Assembly (NCBI GenBank): GCA_018806985.1
Contig: JADANN010000108.1
Span: forward strand, 3,844,001 to 3,908,000
From: Angiostrongylus vasorum
Lineage: Eukaryota > Nematoda > Chromadorea > Rhabditida > Metastrongylidae
Length of the DNA: 64,000 nt
Direction of reading: 5' to 3'
Both the position numbers and the translations under genes were made by a program. Under the pieces are notes generated by a model that ran no database searches, had not been told where the DNA came from, and worked only from the letters and a program-made list of their open reading frames with translations. Position 1 is the stretch's first letter. Every line of letters begins with the position of its first letter. Shown here piece by piece: positions 22,200 through 34,163 of the stretch.

Positions 22200-25100
22200 T
22201 GGTTCACGGATCTTCCTCATAGAGGATTTCACGCCGGTTACTTGCGAGGCAATGTGGCACATTCATAGGTGGCGGATACGGGTTCATCACGGACCGAAAA
22301 CTATTCCTACTTCACTGAGTTGCGGGTCTATCCAGTTGATGGACTCCACTTTTCTGCATATTCATGCATGCGTGCGAGGGTGTATTCTCGTTTATGCAGA
22401 TTGTGTTCTACAAGTCAATTCGGCAAAAAACCTGCAGTCAAGTAACAGGGCAGTATATGGGAGGCGCTTAGGAGCACCTAACAATAAATAGGCTCCCCGT
22501 CTATTCTGAGAGAGACTGGTAAGCTACGCATGAGTATATCCAGCCCCCCACGCTCAAAGCCCAGCAAGCTATAGGTAGGTGTCAAACCCTAAGCGCAGTA
22601 AAATATACTGGCCTTATTCCCATGACCGGTAAAGCGCCCCCGATACGACAGCTTTGAGTAGGACTAGTATGAAGAGGCTGCTAAAATCTCATTCTAGGCG
22701 CTCCAATTTGCAAAGGACTAAAGTGACGATTTGTACCTGCAATGCATACAAACTTGAATCTGAGTTCTCGATAGAAGACTTGATCACGCAAGCGAGAATG
22801 ATATGCTACGAAGTCAGTGGGCTGCCCGAGGCCTGAAGACGCTCCCATTCAACGCCGTCTATGACACCGGAAAGGAACTTTTCCTCGGAACATGCGATAG
22901 CAGAGGAGTTGGCGGCGTCGGCGTTCTCTTCAACACGAGTTTGCCCATGAACAACGATTTATTCGAACAACTAACAACCCGAATTGGACGTTTACGATTG
23001 AAGAGATGTAGATCGATGCGACCTTTAACAATCTTCTTCACTTACACAACGACACTAAGCTATGACGAAGACCAATTCATAGCGTTCTATATGGACTTGG
23101 AGAATTTCTACAGTCAAGGAGTCAAGGCTGTACATTCTTCAAGGTTATCAATGGAGATTCTAACCTGAAGATTGAACGCAGAAGAACGTCCGGAAAACGT
23201 CATATTAGAGTCCACGAATTAGAATGGAACGAGTAGGGTTAGCGGCTGTCTGTGTTTATCACGACGACGAAGACCTTCCATGCTAACTCACAATTCCAAA
23301 AACCCACACCTAACGCTGGACGTGGAAGTCTCCCAAGAGAGAGTACCATGACGAAATAGAACACATCAAAGTAAATCGAAAATTTTACCTTACCGATGTC
23401 GCTGTTGTACTAAAATTCTACACGAGATCAGACCATCGCCTCCTTCATGCACGATTTCATTTCTCGCAGAAAGGAGAAAAAGCTGCTCAATTCAAAAACG
23501 AAGTCACAGAACCACCATAAACTGGGACTTATTCAATTCATTAGTCAGCTGTTGGGAAGATCCCGTTGTCGATAACATCGGCGAAGAATACGATCGGCTC
23601 ATTCAACATCTTCACATTAGCGCTATGAAAGCTGAGAGTTCGAAAGTCACTAAGAGACGGCTATCTCCGGAAACACTCGAGCTGATACGCCAACATGGAA
23701 TCGCATGAGCAGGAGGGAACCGCCAACTCACGTCCGAACTTGCAAAATAATGCAGACAGGCGATAAAAGAAGATCTTGTAGTAAGACAAGCAGCAGTTAT
23801 GGTCGAGGCTGTAGAGGCTGGGAAGAGCATTCACAGAGCACATCAAGGCTTCGCCCATTACAAATCCAGGATGATTGCACTCTGACGCCCAGACAGAACA
23901 GTTACAGATCCAGAAAGGCAATAGAGAAAATCATTCACGATTAATACTCAGATGTCTTCAATGGCCACGTACTCTTGCTCTCATATGAAATAAAGGATGA
24001 TATGTCGTATCACCGGTTCTCCTTTCCGAAACTATTTCGTCGGTACTATTTCGTCGGTGAAAAAATCCACAACTCCAGGTTCGCACAGGATAAGATCTGA
24101 ACACCTGCAGAATCTTTCGCCAGTCCACATAAATACACTGGGTGAGCTCTTCACACGTTACCTGTCTGAATGCAATGTTCCTACTGAGTGGATGATTAGC
24201 AAGACTGTACTATTATTCAAGAATGTTGATCTCTATGATGTCGGCAACTATGGTCCAATCTAGTTACTATCTGTCGTCTACAAACTCTTCATTCGAGTCA
24301 CCCTAAACCGGTTTGACGAAATACTGGACAAATGGCAGCCATGTGAGCAAGCAAAATTTCGAAAAGGACTCACTATGATGGATCATATCCAATCCACACG
24401 ATAACAAGAGTCACTGAAGTATCGCGAGAATACAAAAGACCGCTCTGTCTCACTTCCATCTATTTGAAGAAGGCCTTTAACTCAGTTGAGACAGAAGCAA
24501 TGATGGAACATCTGGACACTCAGGGAGTCTACACTAAGTTTACAAAGATTCTTCTTGAGCTACATAAAAGTTTCTCGACCAAAATATCACCGTTCTACGA
24601 CGGTATTAACATCGACGTCAAAACAGGAGTCAGGAGAGGCGATACCACCCCCACCCAAATTATTCACTGCCCACCCTCAACAACGTCTTGCGAACACTGG
24701 AATGAGTAACATGGGATTGAAAAGCAATGGTTGGTAATTTCATCGTCTTCGCTTCACTGATGATATCATTCTTAGTACACCAAACACTAGCCAAGCGGGA
24801 CGATTGCTTGCCGACTTTGGTAAAGCCTGGGGAAAAAATTGGTCTTCGACTAAGTATCACTAAAAAAATGTTAAAGAGGAACGGATTGATTACGTATTTC
24901 CCGTAATCACGCCCAACGGAATGGCAATCTTCGAGTTCTTCAGTTATGTCTATCTAGGTCGGGAAATCAATTTGATGAACGACTTGTCTCCACAGTACAG
25001 CGGAAAGAAACGAGCGGCTTCGGGAGTTTTGGAGAACATAGAAGATGTAGTAAAGAGAACAAAGAAAGTCCGACTCCGTGCCCACCTCTTCAACTCTATT

Positions 25101-25580
25101 ATTCGACTTTCGGTTCTTCCTGCGTTAACAATATGCGTCAGAAACCTGTTCGCTGCGTAATTAGGATGAAAAATCACTCAGCGTTATTAAACGTGCAATC
25201 GGAAGGATGATGCTGGTAGTCTTCCCTATCAAGCAAGTGAGGGGAAGGATCCGAAGCTCCGACCTACATCGACGACTGAGAACCAAAGATGCTGAGACCA
25301 AATTGTCGAAGATAAGATTGGCCGGACACATGATGCTTATTAACGACCACCCGTGGAATCAGCACGTGACTGGATTCCTCGGGATGTCAAACGTACTGCA
25401 AGAAGACCACCAACTGAATGGTGAAAGTCCTTCACAAAAAGCTTAGGAGAAAGGTATGATGCTTAATGAGTTCCTAGAAAGAGCAGAACCCACTGGAGTA
25501 CACTTGCTGCGACAGGGAAAAATGTAAGATTACGGAAAGCACGCTCAAGCCACTCAACGACTAACGGGATGACATGTTAC
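22200..25580 (+). mobile_element. RTE family 1 retrotransposon, defective copy
   Basis: A plus-strand element with domains in RTE order. The 5' region (22200-22640) is shared with the 52-kb copy. APE-type endonuclease pieces lie at 22670-23170 ([49 protein letters not shown]). Reverse transcriptase follows at 24070-24700 (TPGSHRIRSEHLQNLSPVHI, CLTSIYLKKAFNSVETEAMM, DGINIDVKTGVRRGD) and 24740-24830, then the C-terminal region 24950-25560 (KIRLAGHMMLINDHPW). It has many stops, for example TAG after NYGPI near 24260. The stretch 23955-25080 is nearly identical, in inverted orientation, to 48780-49880. Confidence 0.85.
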
Positions 25581-25584
25581 ACAG

Positions 25585-26930
25585 GTGAAATTTGTGACTA
25601 TCTCATATGAACACCACGGAGCGTTTGCTATGGTCTAAATTGTCAAAGTGCCTGCCGGTGTTGTGTATATTCTCCTCGACCTGCATAACTTGAACCAGTA
25701 CTGCTGCTCTTTTTTCACTTGTGGACTTCTTCTACCACTTCTCTGCAAAGCTTTGAATGCTTGACTATAAATTGGTTGCTACTTGTGGCCCGTACAGCCA
25801 GCTTCACGCTTATTTATAGCTCATTGGTTACAGGTGCCTCTTGCTAGCTATCAAAGTCAGCTTTTTTCAGCAGTCCCCTAAAGATGTTAGACTGACCAAT
25901 CAATATTGCCTAGGAAGAATCATCGGTTTACAATGACGTGTTAATCTTATATACGGTGGTGTACGCTTTAATGAAATCGGATTAAAATTTCCCAACCACG
26001 CGTTGTTTTAATACAGCAGCCACTCCATGCTCTCACTTTTCTCACTTTAATAGAAGAGTTAGGTGCAATAAACAATCTATAAAACGTAGGTTACGAACGA
26101 CAAAGATCTTAACAAAGCAGGTGTTGATCGCCTCAGAGATGTCACAAATAAGAAGAAATGCTGAAGCACGTCTGTTGTTCCGAGGAAGAGTTGAATGAAG
26201 ATCTTTGATATGCTTTTACTCAATGCAAAATTTGCATCTGAATCAAATATTTGGCTAAATTAAGCCCTCTTCGTACTTCTTCCTAACAATTTGGCCTTAA
26301 GGATTCAGTATTCCACCCGTTGGCTGTGATAGCAGCTACTGTTGATGGAAATCAAAGCTTCGAAGTAATAAAAGCTATTTAGATGTACATCTTGATCACT
26401 TTGTTTTGTCATTTCCATGAACTGTATACACTTTTTGTTGTCAAAACCTCGTTTGTTCAGCTGCATTAATCGACTATAAACTAGAATCACCTTCATAACG
26501 ATGACAGTGCGTCACCTCGCGCACCAGCTTTATTAAGAGTCTAGAGCATGCATCCGCATTAGCCCTTATTCCGTTCTGATGATGAGGATGTTTCATCACG
26601 AATGCTAAATCTGTCAGAAGACTGTGTTCAGAATTCCGCTACCTGACGCTGGTGACTAAATAAATGGGATGTGGGCATTCCAGGCGATCGCCGCCACCAA
26701 CTACCGAGCTAAGTGAGTTTCTTCAATGATTCCACTTTTTTTAGATACAGTACACTACAGTCAACATTTCTAGTTCTTTGCCGCAATCCTTCTTGAAAGA
26801 CGGATGTTATTATTAATAATAGGACTGGCTTTTTTACAAACTTTGGTCGATAACAATAAGTCGGTAGTTCTCTGTCTTTTTTTTTGATGGGGGCGATACG
26901 AAGTTGTTACCGCACTAATTACTCAGAATA
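25585..26930. other. Intergenic, nothing recognised
   Basis: AT-rich sequence between the RTE copy and the Penelope cluster. No conserved frame or repeat was identified. Confidence 0.45.
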
Positions 26931-26939
26931 GCCGACATT

Positions 26940-27480
26940 TCTGCAGTTTCACCTTCTTCAGACCCTCGAAAAGTCATATTGACACGCAATGTCCTCAGTC
27001 AAACACCTTCGTAACCCAACTTGATAAAACTTAGTGCATAGATTTCTATTCGTGTAGTAAACAGCTTCTTTTAAGTGCTCACCGTTCTGTTCTTTGTAAA
27101 TCTTCCAGTTATTTGGTGGGGAACAGCCCCCACAGAGTCCTACATGGAGTAGGAATACTTCTGGCACAGGTCAGAAAAATCAGCCTGAGGTATGGCACGA
27201 GGTCACGCGTGATCACAAGGCACTCCTCCTTTCGATTCATTTTTGGACCATTGGAATTTATCTAAAAGGTTCAATAATTTTAAGCACTAGTGTTGTGGAT
27301 TTCTATGCGAAGGTAATGACTTTTACTTCAAAAATCTTCTCCGTTATTCCTTCCTGCCCTTTGCATTCCCACTGGAATGCTCTGCTTGACTTTTTTTTCT
27401 TAGTTTTCCAACTGTGTGCTCTTCTAGACAAATGTAGAGTAGTCCACCTTCTTTACCAACGTGGTTTTTCCTCTAAACCT
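26940..27480 (-). mobile_element. Penelope-like element 3' fragment, minus orientation
   Basis: The left end (26940-27030) matches the terminal arm of the 28.9-31.1 kb element, including a decayed hammerhead block (CTGAAGA...GAAATGTC on the minus strand). Further right, 27180-27430 aligns with the reverse complement of the GIY-YIG region ('cacgcgtgatcacaaggca' and the HxxExF block). It faces a plus-oriented fragment that begins at about 27500. Confidence 0.6.
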
Positions 27481-27489
27481 ATCCCGACT

Positions 27490-28440
27490 TTACCTTTTTA
27501 AAAACAAAGTCTTCATCCGGCCCTTCACTTCGAACGATATAAGTGCGGCTACAAAACGTTGCTTGGAAGGGGTCTGGCTAGAGAATTTGTAGCAGTGACC
27601 GAATTAACAGCGAGAACTCCTCTAAGATGCCAGTTACTTCGTAACCATTTATATGACTATCTATGCGAAACGCAAAATTGCATAGTTTGACCTAGTGATA
27701 TAGATGACGATTGCACGAGTTCGGGTACGGTGTATCTAATCCCTTGTAAAACGTGTGGAAAAGAACGCGTTTGCGAAACGGGTAGACCATTCTGCATCCG
27801 TATACGGAAGAGCACCAAATTGAGAAACTCGGAGACAAACAGAGCACTTCACTAGGCACTCATGAGACAAGAGGTCATAAAAGAGAAAATTTTGAAGTAA
27901 AAGTCACCATCATCACGCGGAATTCCAAATTATTAGTCCATAGAACTCTTAAAATGGTTTAGATAAGTTGCAAAAGTCTAGAAATGAACAGCAAGGAAGA
28001 GTGTTTTATGACCACGCGTGACCTCGCGCCACAACTGAGGTTGATTTTATGACCTGAGCCAAGCACATTCCTCGGCTCTCGACCAAATAGCCAGAAGACT
28101 TCAGGCAGTAAAACAGTGAGTATTCTTCCTTTGACAACCAAACATGGGGGTTGATAAAAGGGTTTATTTGGCTAGGGCCTTGACTTCGTCTGCCTTGGAG
28201 CCGATGGTCCGAGGCGATGATCCGTTGAGTCGAGTCAGTGGTTGATGGCAATCAATATTACCAACAACCTTCTTGTATAAAAGAGCATCGCCGGGTAAGG
28301 TTACCTCATTCGAGCGGTCCTTCACCGAAGAATGTTCGACACGATACGACGAAGAACATACCACATCGACAGGGAGGTGCGACAGTGGACCATCGGCTCT
28401 AAGAAAGACGAACATGTCGAAACGTTAGCCGAATAAGCTT
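27490..28440 (+). mobile_element. Penelope-like element 3' fragment, plus orientation
   Basis: Broken GIY-YIG domain at 27660-27960 ('tcgggtacggtgtatctaat', 'tgcgaaacgggtagacca') corresponding to 30440-30690 of the better copy. After about 400 bp of less similar sequence comes a hammerhead-like block at 28382-28425. Frames are interrupted throughout. Confidence 0.65.
28382..28425 (+). ncRNA. Hammerhead-ribozyme-like motif, mutated core
   Basis: Order: TCGGCT, CTAAGAA, GAC-loop-GTC stem, GAAAC, GTT, AGCCGA. Helix I pairs perfectly over six bases (TCGGCT with AGCCGA), and the minimal stem III (AC/GT) is kept. The catalytic box should read CTGANGA but has lost both G5 and G8, so it is probably inactive. 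Confidence 0.5.
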
Positions 28441-28492
28441 TTTATCAACCTCGTGTTAGCTTATCAATGAAAGCATATATACTGATTAGTTA

Positions 28493-28862
28493 CCCTCCCA
28501 ACGGTTTACCGCCTCATCGTGGCTGGGAAGTGTTCCTGGGTGTCGGACTGCGATATACAGCGGGGGGGGATTCGTCTCTCCCAAGCTGAGAAGGAGTCCG
28601 GCGTTTCCATCAGGAAGCCTAGCTAAGACTAAACTAATACCAGGATCCATCACCGTCCTGGTATCAAAGTCGCATGGTGGCAAATCACCCTGTGATCCAC
28701 AAGGGCTGCGACTACCGTGGTGGTGAAAAACCTGAAGCAGACTTTGGTCAGGCTGACCTCGGGATTCCAGGGAACCACAATGGCTTAACCAGCAAATCTC
28801 CGAAAAATGGTGATTGTGCTGGGGCCCGCACAACCAGTGAAAACGGGTCGTTCAAGCATCAA
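28493..28862 (-). repeat. Repeat family A copy
   Basis: Reverse-oriented full copy: 'caacggtttaccgcctcatc' at the left, and 'ccgcacaaccagtgaaaacg' at the right, where the family's head lies. It is wedged between two Penelope-like pieces. Confidence 0.8.
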
Positions 28863-28872
28863 GCAAGCAATG

Positions 28873-29066
28873 ATTAGTTACTTCTTCGTATTCTTGTTGA
28901 GCAATCACGAGGTGTTATTTTTATTCCTTACTCACGAACACGCTGACATTTTGGCGGATTTCGCCTTCCTCAGAGCCTGGAAAGGTCGAAGTTGACAGCA
29001 ATCTATTCGGCCAAACACCTCCATAACCAAACAGAGAAAACGCTAAATCAAGATTTCAATCACATT
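28873..29066 (-). repeat. Left inverted arm of the Penelope-like element
   Basis: Reverse complement of 30881-31071 with scattered differences. Shared blocks include 'tattcttgttgagca', 'acgaggtgttatttttattc' and 'ggcggatttcgccttcctca'. Its hammerhead (28939-28979, minus) has lost the GAAAC box (now AAAAT). Confidence 0.85.
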
Positions 29067-30967
29067 GAGTTTGGAGAGTTTGTCGTAATTCCCCCATCAG
29101 TTAGATGTTGAGATAGCGAAAAAGCATCTTGAAGATGCTTCACTTTATCGTCCATCATCTGAGGAGTTTAAAAGTAAATACCGGAAATTGAACCACGAAT
29201 GGGTCAAAATGGCATGGGCTGCTGGTTTAAAACCATCAATTATCTCTCAACTAAAAGTTGACTTACCAACATGTCCCGTCTTGTACTTGCTTATAAAAAC
29301 TCATAAGCTAGTATCCAGCAATGATCGTGCGTCTACCGATGCATCATTGTTTAAGGTTAGACCTATCATTAGCTGTGTAGACGAGCCAACAGATAGGATA
29401 ACCTGGTTTTTAACCCTAATATTTAACCAGTTTTTTGAAAATCATTTCAGCCCATCTTACGAATACCCCGATGTTTCTGGATCGTCTACGTACTGCGCAG
29501 TCCAACAGCGCGTTCGTGATGGAGTCCTTCGACGTTACCGCCCTTTATACAAACGTGTCGAATGACTCCGTCATATTCGAACTCCTTATAAAACAAGAAG
29601 GAGAAATAAACATGTATGGCTTCAAGATAGAGCAGTTGATGGCACTCTTGAAAGAATGTTTGAGCTGCTCAGTCTTCAGATGGTGAGGAAGTTACTACGC
29701 TCAAATAAGAGGGTTGGCAATGGGACAACGACTGGCACCAAGTCTTGCCATTGCGTTTACGTCTAAGGTGGAAGCACCATTGACCGATCTCGAGCCGTTA
29801 CTCTACTGTAGATATGTAGATGACTGCTTGGTCATTTGTTCAACACAAGAGGAAATGGACAAATGTTTTGAGTTGTTGAACGAATAGTCAGAGTATATCA
29901 AGTTCACCTGAGAGAAACAAAGAAAACTGGCTTCCATTCCTGAACGTCCAAATTAACCTATCAGGAAAATGGCTGCATTACAAAGTGGTATCGAAAGCCA
30001 AGTAGTGAAAACATCTTGGTTCATTACCTCTTCCTCTCACCCCTCTCACACGAAAAGGGCGCTTGTAAGAAACATGTTTCGAACAGCAACCAACGTGTTC
30101 ACAGGAAGAGAGCAGAGAGAGGAGTCCGGAACTTGGCACGGCAAATAGCCATTTCTAATGGCTATGAAACTGTAGCTCGTGATAGGTGTAGGGGAAATCC
30201 TAGGCCCCTTAACGACAACTCTAGCGACAGATACGGTCCCGTTTATCCTGCCCTTCATCTCAAATGATGTAAGTGCAGCTATGAAAACGCTGCTTAAGAA
30301 AGGCGGGTCCTGAGAATTCCGTAAACGATAGTTGAAATGCCACCGAGTACTCTTAGGCGCCAGCTAGTTCGTAACCGCCTATGTGACCGTCTATGTGCAA
30401 AGCAGAAATTGCATAATTTGCCCTAATGGTAGAGACAGTGATTGCATGAGCTCGGGTACAGTTTGTCTGATCTCCTGTAAGACGTGCGGAGACGAATACA
30501 TTGGCGAAACGGGTAGACCACTCTGTGTCCGCATAAAAGAACACCTAGTCGGTAAACGTAAACCAAATACCCCACTAGGGACGCATAGGACCCAGAGACA
30601 TAACGCGGAGGACTTTGGAGTACAGGTCACGATCCTCGCACGGGAATCGCGAACACGAGCGCGCAAAACTCTCGAGGCGTTCTGGATGAATTCCAGAAAT
30701 CCGAAAATGAACCGCAGGGAAGAATGCCTCATTATCACGCGTGATATTGGGCAGTATATAAGGCTGTTATTTTGATGGGAGGGGCATAATACGCTTCCAT
30801 GTGAAGTCCGTGTGGTTGGTCTCCACGCTACATACTCAGTGGAAGCCTCATAGAAAGCGGTGAGTGTGCAAAGCTGTGTTCAATGTGATTGAAATCTTGG
30901 TTCAGCGTTTTCTCTGTTTGGTTATGGAGGTGTTTTGCCAAATAGATTGCTGTCAACTTGACCTTTC

Positions 30968-31008
30968 CAGGCTCTGAGGAAGGCGAAATCCGCCGAAACG
31001 TCAGCTTG
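30968..31008 (+). ncRNA. Hammerhead ribozyme, intact minimal core (Penelope arm)
   Basis: All conserved parts are present in order. Helix I strand CAGGCT (30968-30973), box CTGAGGA (30974-30980), stem II GGCG/CGCC with an AAATC loop (30982-30994), GAAA (30995-30998), minimal stem III A-C/G-T, cleavage triplet GTC ending at 31002, and helix I strand AGCTTG (31003-31008), which pairs with CAGGCT over six bases including one G-U. Hammerheads with a two-base-pair stem III are known from Penelope-like elements and are thought to act as dimers. Self-cleavage would be expected on the plus-strand transcript, but activity is inferred. Confidence 0.72.
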
Positions 31009-31074
31009 TTCGTGAATAAGGAATAAAAATAACACCTCGTGTTTGCTCAACAAGAATACGAAGAATTAATTGAT

Positions 31075-31310
31075 CAATGCCGAGGTTAATAGAAAGTCGG
31101 ACGTGGAATTAGTTACGCCGACGTTGAAAGAAAGTTCGTTTTAGAAAAATGATGAGTGTTTAAAAAAGCTGTTTACTATGCAAATGGAACTATATGTATC
31201 AAGTTTTATCTGCTGAAGATATGGAAGTGGTTCGATGGGTTCGTTGCGTGTCAATTTGACCTTTCCCTGCTCTGAAGAGGGCAAAACCACCCAAACGTCG
31301 ACTGTTATGA
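31075..31310 (+). repeat. Sequence beyond the Penelope arm, with second decayed hammerhead
   Basis: 'atgccgaggttaatagaaag' matches the start of the open frame at 5183 (minus), so this looks like the beginning of a following, truncated element in the same direction. Near 31275-31305 there is a further hammerhead-like block (CTGAAGA...CCCAAACGTC) lacking the GAAA box. Confidence 0.45.
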
Positions 31311-31545
31311 ATACGTAAGCTGTCGTTGGTTAAAGCTGTTTAGCGTAGCGTTTAATTGAATGTGTGGCTGTTATTTGATATCTTCTATTTCACTGACGAC
31401 TCGAAGGTGTAGATCGAAACACTACGCATCTCCTTTACATTTTATAACGTTCCTTCAATCGCAAATGCTTGCAAACGGTAAAAGTGTCCCATACGTTCAA
31501 GAGCTTCGACATATTATCAACAAGTGGGTGTGAACTGAAGCAAAG

Positions 31546-31690
31546 TTCACAACTACAATGATGCTGAGATATTTGCAAAACTCTTGACCGCAGGTGTTTG
31601 CGGTGGGGGACTGAATCGTGTTCACCACCACACCATGCTGGACTTCCGTTTCGCCTCTCTCTTAAAAGGATAGAAGGATAAAGCTCTCGG
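31546..31690 (+). repeat. Repeat family D, left arm fragment
   Basis: Signature 'aatgatgctgagatatttgc', 'gaccgcaggtgtttgcggtg' and 'tcaccaccacaccatgc'. It is truncated by, or joined to, the SINE that follows. Confidence 0.75.
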
Positions 31691-31945
31691 CGTTTATCAA
31701 TCCCTGAAGGATGGGCCAATCATTAGACTTCATCAAGCATCGTTTAGAGGTGATTGAATGCATATCTGGCCTTTACAATGATTCGCGGAGGCCTACCGAT
31801 GTAACGAGCCAGTGCTGCTATCCTCCTAGACAAGTCTGGTACCAGTTTGCCGATCCCGGAGGGATGGAAGGCTTGGTGTGCCATGGGAGCGCGGATAGAT
31901 TCCACGTGTGCGTTGCAGGGCGCCTGCTACCGCTGCGCCACACGC
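31684..31945 (-). repeat. tRNA-derived SINE, family B
   Basis: Full-length copy on the minus strand. The tRNA-like head, with A box TGGCGCAGCGG-type sequence, lies at the right end ('cgctgcgccacacgc' on the plus strand). The body continues to 'ttatcaatccctgaagg'. Confidence 0.82.
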
Positions 31946-31949
31946 ACCT

Positions 31950-32655
31950 CGCTCTTAGCCGTGTTTTAATCTATGGTTACTATTAGCAATCATTCATCAA
32001 CGCCAATGACCTGGGGAGCGCAAATTGGCATTGTACCTCGTTAAGCTGAAGCTGCAGTCGAAATCACAATGTTTAGCTTTTACAACAAATAAAGGATGCG
32101 TGCGAGAAACGGGTCGTTCTTCTTGCGTAGAGAGAGCGCTAGTCGATTTCAAAATTCCAATTTTTTTCATTCTTACTCAATTCCCACCTCATCCATTTGT
32201 CGAGCTTCTTCGACTGTTCAGTTTTCTTTCGGTGCTTCGAATCAGTTGAAATACTGCTACATGTTCTTCTGCAAGTTCTCAAGAGTTATACCTGTATTCG
32301 CTTCCACCCAACCTTTAAATTATTTGCTGTCAAAAGGAAAAGCTCGACCGCCACCTTCCTCACCTTTAAGGTCGAATTCGCTACGACGACGAAATTTTCC
32401 AAATAAACGTTCCACTGTGCGTTGGCTAACACTTCATTCGCGTCATACCCAGCGTACGTCCGAGTTTGAGTTCGTAGAAGTAAATTTCACGAGGCTGCTG
32501 TGTTGACATCTGGAACGCAAGCCTTTAAAATTTATCAAAAACGTCAAACATATTGTCAAAAAACATAAAGTTGTCAAAAAAAACATATTAGAATCTGACT
32601 ATACATAATGAATATACACAAGCTTCTTTAAATTTTCTTCTATACGACCCGCCTT
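31950..32655. other. Intergenic, nothing recognised
   Basis: A 136-codon frame at 32096-32506 is arginine- and serine-rich without a recognisable domain, and I see no supporting splice structure. Confidence 0.4.
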
Positions 32656-32664
32656 CAAGTCCGA

Positions 32665-32955
32665 TTCCCAGCACTTCTCACATTCGATTCGTTTCCTCGC
32701 ATCCGTCATCCACTGAGGTCTTCTAACTTTTACGTGTTTTACGTGTTGTTTCGGCTTCTGCTTGAGGATTTTTATTCCATCTTGAATGTCGTGGAATCCC
32801 GGTCGAGTCGATTCTTCCTAGAGTCCTGAGATAGCCGTGCTGGAGCGTTACTAATTGCATTGCAGAGTGGTTTTATTCTCGAACAAATCCAGTACCAATT
32901 TGCCGACCCCGGAGAGATGACAGGCTTCGTGAGCCTGGGGACGGGATCGAATGCA
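32665..32955 (-). repeat. SINE family C, full copy
   Basis: The tail 'acattcgattcgtttcctcg' and the body 'tccatcttgaatgtcgtgga' correspond to the copies at 16262 and 43655. The head (right side) resembles the SINE-B head region ('ccgaccccggagagatga'). Confidence 0.72.
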
Positions 32956-32959
32956 TAAA

Positions 32960-34160
32960 TTGAGCTATGGAGTAATGCATAATAGTACAGTATTTGAAGG
33001 AAGGAGCTCTTAAAAAAAATAGAAATAAAAAGTGAAATTGCAAATACGAGCTTAATTTCCAGCAGCCTAATATGTTTATGACGTCAATCACCACATCATA
33101 AAGAGAATGCTTCTTGTAGAGAACACTCAACATGGGTAATATGACATTTGGGTATGGTTTTCCGATGTTTCCCACACTTCTCTCGGATGACCATACGAAA
33201 GAACCTCCTGTGGTCTTAGAGTCAATGTTTTTGACGACATGTTCTCTTGCAGTCTGAAATAAGTGCACGTGAATTATAGCTTCTAACTCGAAGGAAATCT
33301 GTTGTAATGCTCTTGAGCTCTGAGACTACCACACAACAACCCACAACCTGGATGTCTTTCTGTTCTTACGTCACTGTGAGTTTTCCTGCAGGTATCGTAT
33401 GCTAGTTGGCTTAATTGACAGTGGTAGATTGTGTATTGATGTAGACGAAGGTTCTTCTGACCTCGAAAAAACCCCTTAATGGTGAACAGAATTCAAACTA
33501 AACCGAGCTCCAAGTCTTCACTACCTCCAAATAATAGAAGAACGACCATAGCTTAGTTGCATCGTATTAGAATTGGGTGGCATGACAGGAATGGAGTGAT
33601 GTTTACGATGAAAAGCGCGGACCAAAAAACAGTCTCATTCCGTGTTATGCATCTGTTTCTTCAAGTTCTTTTTTTCTGTGACTCGTGTGTTATCTGTGCT
33701 AACCACGTTCACTTTTGTAGACCACAAGGAATCTTAGACATGCTGGTGCTAGGATTTTGCCAGATTTCTTGTAGATTGGCCAAGAATTAAACACTTCCTA
33801 CAACAGTAGGACATTCAACAACACCACCATTGTGAAGCCGGAAGGCAGTGTATCATCGGTCGTTCGAAGCGGAGGTGTGAAGCTGAACACCTGAAATAAC
33901 AAGTCAGTGCGACTGTATTTGCGGGAGTGCTTCCAGTTTGCTATAGTAAGTCAGTACCCACTGAAGAATTACATAAATCTCTTGGGCAGATCGTACAACG
34001 AGATGATTTGCTTGAAAGCTCATTGGTCCTCGCCATTACTTCGTGTTGGCGTCAATGTAACATCATTAGATGATGTGGTTTGGCACTCCTGATGAACAAC
34101 CCTTTAGTTAATACGCAGTTCTTAATGAAAATTTTTTTTACCTTGGACATATTCTATGTG
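32960..34160. other. Intergenic, nothing recognised
   Basis: Short frames only. No host exon or RNA gene was identified. Confidence 0.4.
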
Positions 34161-34163
34161 AAA

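Larger units (their letters stand above)
28873..31071 (+). mobile_element. Penelope-like element with inverted terminal arms
   Basis: A 2.2-kb element bounded by ~190-bp inverted arms (28873-29066 and 30881-31071). Inside, on the plus strand, comes Penelope-type reverse transcriptase: CPVLYLLIKTHK and FKVRPIISCVDEP (29270-29390), MESFDVTALYTNVSND (29520-29575), RGLAMGQRLAPSLAIAF (29710-29760) and LYCRYVDDCLVIC with the YVDD catalytic motif (29800-29845). Next is WLPFLNVQI near 29930 and a GIY-YIG nuclease (30440-30770: CLISCKTCGDEYIGETGRPL, CVRIKEHL). Penelope elements combine exactly these two enzymes. In-frame stops near 29564, 29685 and 29888 make it inactive. It probably belongs to the nematode Penelope lineage; that is inference. 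Confidence 0.88.

Noticed and set aside
28486..28833. 115-codon minus-strand frame
   Set aside because: It lies wholly in repeat family A and is not conserved in other copies.
30391..30738. 115-codon minus-strand frame
   Set aside because: It is the antisense shadow of the Penelope GIY-YIG domain on the plus strand.
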